A stretch of DNA of 5,416 nt from Lachnospiraceae bacterium UBA3845. Its GTDB lineage: Bacteria > Bacillota > Clostridia > Lachnospirales > Lachnospiraceae. The DNA lies in the NCBI GenBank assembly GCA_002392705.1, contig DGHP01000193.1:6576-11991 (forward strand). Reading direction: 5' to 3'. Shown one piece after another: positions 4,031 through 5,416 of this stretch (positions are counted from its first letter, which is position 1; the number at the start of each line of letters is the position of its first letter). The notes beneath the pieces are model-generated. The model ran no database searches and had not been told where the DNA came from. It worked only from the letters and a program-made list of their open reading frames with translations. The translations under genes and the position numbers were made by a program.

Positions 4031-5416
4031 ATGATATTGAATCTTAGATATGAGAAGAGAGAAACGGGAAAACTTCAGAAATTACGCCGTACCGGTGTTT
4101 CCGTAATTATGAGCATGATGGCGGCAGGACTTGTCATGACTTCATATTCGAACAGTCTTAGGGCTCAGGATGCGGTTTCGGCCTGCGGGATGGAAGAACA
4201 TGTTCATGCGGAGGCCTGCTACCGCATTCCGGAGCCGGCGCAGCTGATCTGCAGGGAAGTGGATCCGTATCTTCAGAATGTCCATGTACATACGGAGAAC
4301 TGCTATGCCAGGGATGAGGAAGGACGCCTGACAGGCGAACTGATCTGCGGTTACGCCGATTTTGTCCTTCATAAACACAGCGCCGGCTGCTATGACAGCA
4401 GCGGAAATCTGATCTGTCCGATTCCGGAAAATGAAGGACATAAGCACACTGAGGTCTGCTATACGACACAGAAGGTCCTTGTGTGTACGGAACCCGAGCG
4501 TCCGGCTGTGGAAGGGCATACGCATACCGAGGCATGCTATACCCTGACAAATATCGGCAGCCTGATCTGCGGCCAGGCAGAACGGCCGGCGGACGAAGGG
4601 CACATTCATACAGACAGCTGCTATGTTCTGGTGAACACAGGAAAGCTGATCTGCGGTCTTGCGGAAAGCGCTGGCGATCCGGGGCATACGCATACAGAGG
4701 ACTGCTATGAACACGTCTGGCAGCTGAACTGCGGACAGGAAGAAAGAGCGGCGGATCCGGGACATACGCATACAGAAGACTGTTATGAGCATGAATGGAA
4801 GCTGACCTGCGGCAAAGAAGAGATCGCCGGAGATCCGGGCCATACCCATACGGACGCCTGCTATGTAACGCAGAAAGTCCTGATCTGCGGGAACCTGCTG
4901 GAGTCTTATCTGCCGCATGTACATTCGGAAGCCTGCCTGGCAAGGGATGAGAATGGCAATGTGACAGGTGTTCTGATCTGCGGTATGGCTGAGGTTCACG
5001 AGCATGTTCATTCAGCCGCCTGCTATCCGCAGACCGAGCCGATTCTGATCTGCGGTATTCCGGAACATACTCATACAGCGGAGTGCTATCAGCAGATGAC
5101 CCAGGGAACCCCTCTGACAGAGCTGCCGCAGCCTGCAGAGGAAATTCCCGCAGTGGAAGTACCGCAGGAGACAATATATGATGCTCCGGCAGAGGAACTG
5201 CCGCAGGAAACAATTAATGACGTACCGGCAGAGGAACTGCCACAGGATACTACAGATACAGTGCCTGAAACAGAAGAGATTCAGGAAATGACAGAACTTC
5301 TTCCGGAAGGGGAAGAGCCTGCAGCCGCAGAGCCGACGCCGCTTGTGGAAGAAACAGATGCAGCTGCAGAAGAATCGGAATCAGAAAATGAGTCTGAGGC
5401 TGCTGAGGAAATTACT
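4031..5416 (+). CDS. Secreted His/Cys-repeat surface protein, N-terminal part (runs off the window)
   Basis: The first 462 codons of a large exported protein with no stop in the window. Residues 1-46 form a long signal peptide: a basic n-region to about 20, hydrophobic VSVIMSMMAAGLVM (about 23-36), probable cut near RAQ46. Residues 52-352 hold twelve units of C-x(4-10)-H-x-H-x3-C, usually as LICG...GHTHTEDCY. Residues 360-462 are an acidic Pro/Glu-rich stalk with a 13-residue tandem repeat. The start is ATG 4031 with AAAGAGG at 4017-4023 seven bases upstream. From memory, similar HTHTxxCY/LICG repeats stand near the N-terminus of large Lachnospiraceae surface proteins with Cna-B or SpaA-like domains and an LPXTG anchor; those parts would be downstream. 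Role inferred as surface adhesin or metal-binding wall protein; function not shown. It is transcribed apart from the phosphoesterase gene. Confidence 0.88.
   Translation, partial: MILNLRYEKRETGKLQKLRRTGVSVIMSMMAAGLVMTSYSNSLRAQDAVSACGMEEHVHAEACYRIPEPAQLICREVDPYLQNVHVHTENCYARDEEGRLTGELICGYADFVLHKHSAGCYDSSGNLICPIPENEGHKHTEVCYTTQKVLVCTEPERPAVEGHTHTEACYTLTNIGSLICGQAERPADEGHIHTDSCYVLVNTGKLICGLAESAGDPGHTHTEDCYEHVWQLNCGQEERAADPGHTHTEDCYEHEWKLTCGKEEIAGDPGHTHTDACYVTQKVLICGNLLESYLPHVHSEACLARDENGNVTGVLICGMAEVHEHVHSAACYPQTEPILICGIPEHTHTAECYQQMTQGTPLTELPQPAEEIPAVEVPQETIYDAPAEELPQETINDVPAEELPQDTTDTVPETEEIQEMTELLPEGEEPAAAEPTPLVEETDAAAEESESENESEAAEEIT
4184..5086 (+). repeat. Twelve-unit C-HxH-C protein repeat array
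   Basis: Each unit has one Cys, then HxH, then a Cys exactly four residues after the second His. The Cys pairs are 52/63, 74/91, 106/120, 129/143, 152/169, 180/197, 208/225, 234/251, 260/277, 286/302, 317/331 and 341/352. First Cys to first His is 5 residues in the two end units, 11 in units 2 and 5-9, and 8-10 in the others. Units 7-9 have a 26-residue (78-base) period. Across 13 identical residues in units 7 and 8 the DNA differs at five sites, all synonymous, so the pattern is kept by selection rather than by recent copying. Confidence 0.85.
5147..5263 (+). repeat. Three tandem 39-base units in the acidic stalk
   Basis: Three 13-residue units: PAVEVPQETIYDA, PAEELPQETINDV and PAEELPQDTTDTV. 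They open a Pro/Glu/Thr-rich acidic stretch that continues to the window end without Cys or His. This composition is typical of an extended wall-spanning or spacer segment. Confidence 0.8.

Noticed and set aside
4142..5213. Two long minus-strand open frames (289 and 351 codons) opposite the His/Cys repeats.
   Set aside because: They mirror the periodic composition of the repeats on the plus strand, give Arg/Ser/Pro-rich or irregular peptides, and lack ribosome binding sites. The plus-strand frame has a start site, signal peptide and coherent repeats.

Overview
The window looks like a piece of a gut Bacillota chromosome, most likely Lachnospiraceae or a close relative. The evidence is a GH2 glycosidase start, purine-rich Shine-Dalgarno sites, TATAAT-type promoters, U-tailed hairpin terminators, AT-rich gaps between moderate-GC genes, and a large exported protein with His/Cys repeats of a kind I associate, from memory, with surface proteins of that group. 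No ribosomal or other marker gene is present, so the placement is an inference.

Layout, left to right. Positions 1-310 (minus) hold the first 103 codons of a GH2 beta-galactosidase/beta-glucuronidase-like enzyme, with a clear promoter at 348-376. A doubtful plus-strand ORF (341-802) lies on top of that promoter. A perfect palindrome at 819-842 can end transcription from the small minus-strand gene at 919-1230. That gene encodes a double-glycine-type leader followed by a compact Tyr-rich SH3b-like domain, and has a good promoter at 1342-1371.

From about 1380 to 2280 there is no convincing gene. The stretch holds degenerate shuffled copies of short modules (TTAC-YY-TGGCAAA and AATTTGACCAATT), a tandem repeat and a 13-bp inverted repeat, and looks like decayed or dispersed intergenic repeat DNA. 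At 2293-3252 (plus) is an exported calcineurin-like metallophosphoesterase whose usual GNHD block reads ADHD, closed by a strong terminator at 3356-3388. A second terminator hairpin (3719-3754) follows a gene-free stretch and has no recognisable gene in front of it.

After an AT-rich leader of about 275 bases, a large secreted or surface protein starts at 4031 and runs off the window. Its visible 462 residues are a signal peptide, twelve units of the pattern C-x(4-10)-H-x-H-x3-C using all 24 cysteines, then a Pro/Glu-rich acidic stalk with a 13-residue tandem repeat. The genes look like separate transcription units rather than an operon. The common theme is the cell surface and exported proteins, but nothing in the sequence shows that they act together. 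The most distinctive features are the His/Cys repeat array and the leader-SH3b peptide.
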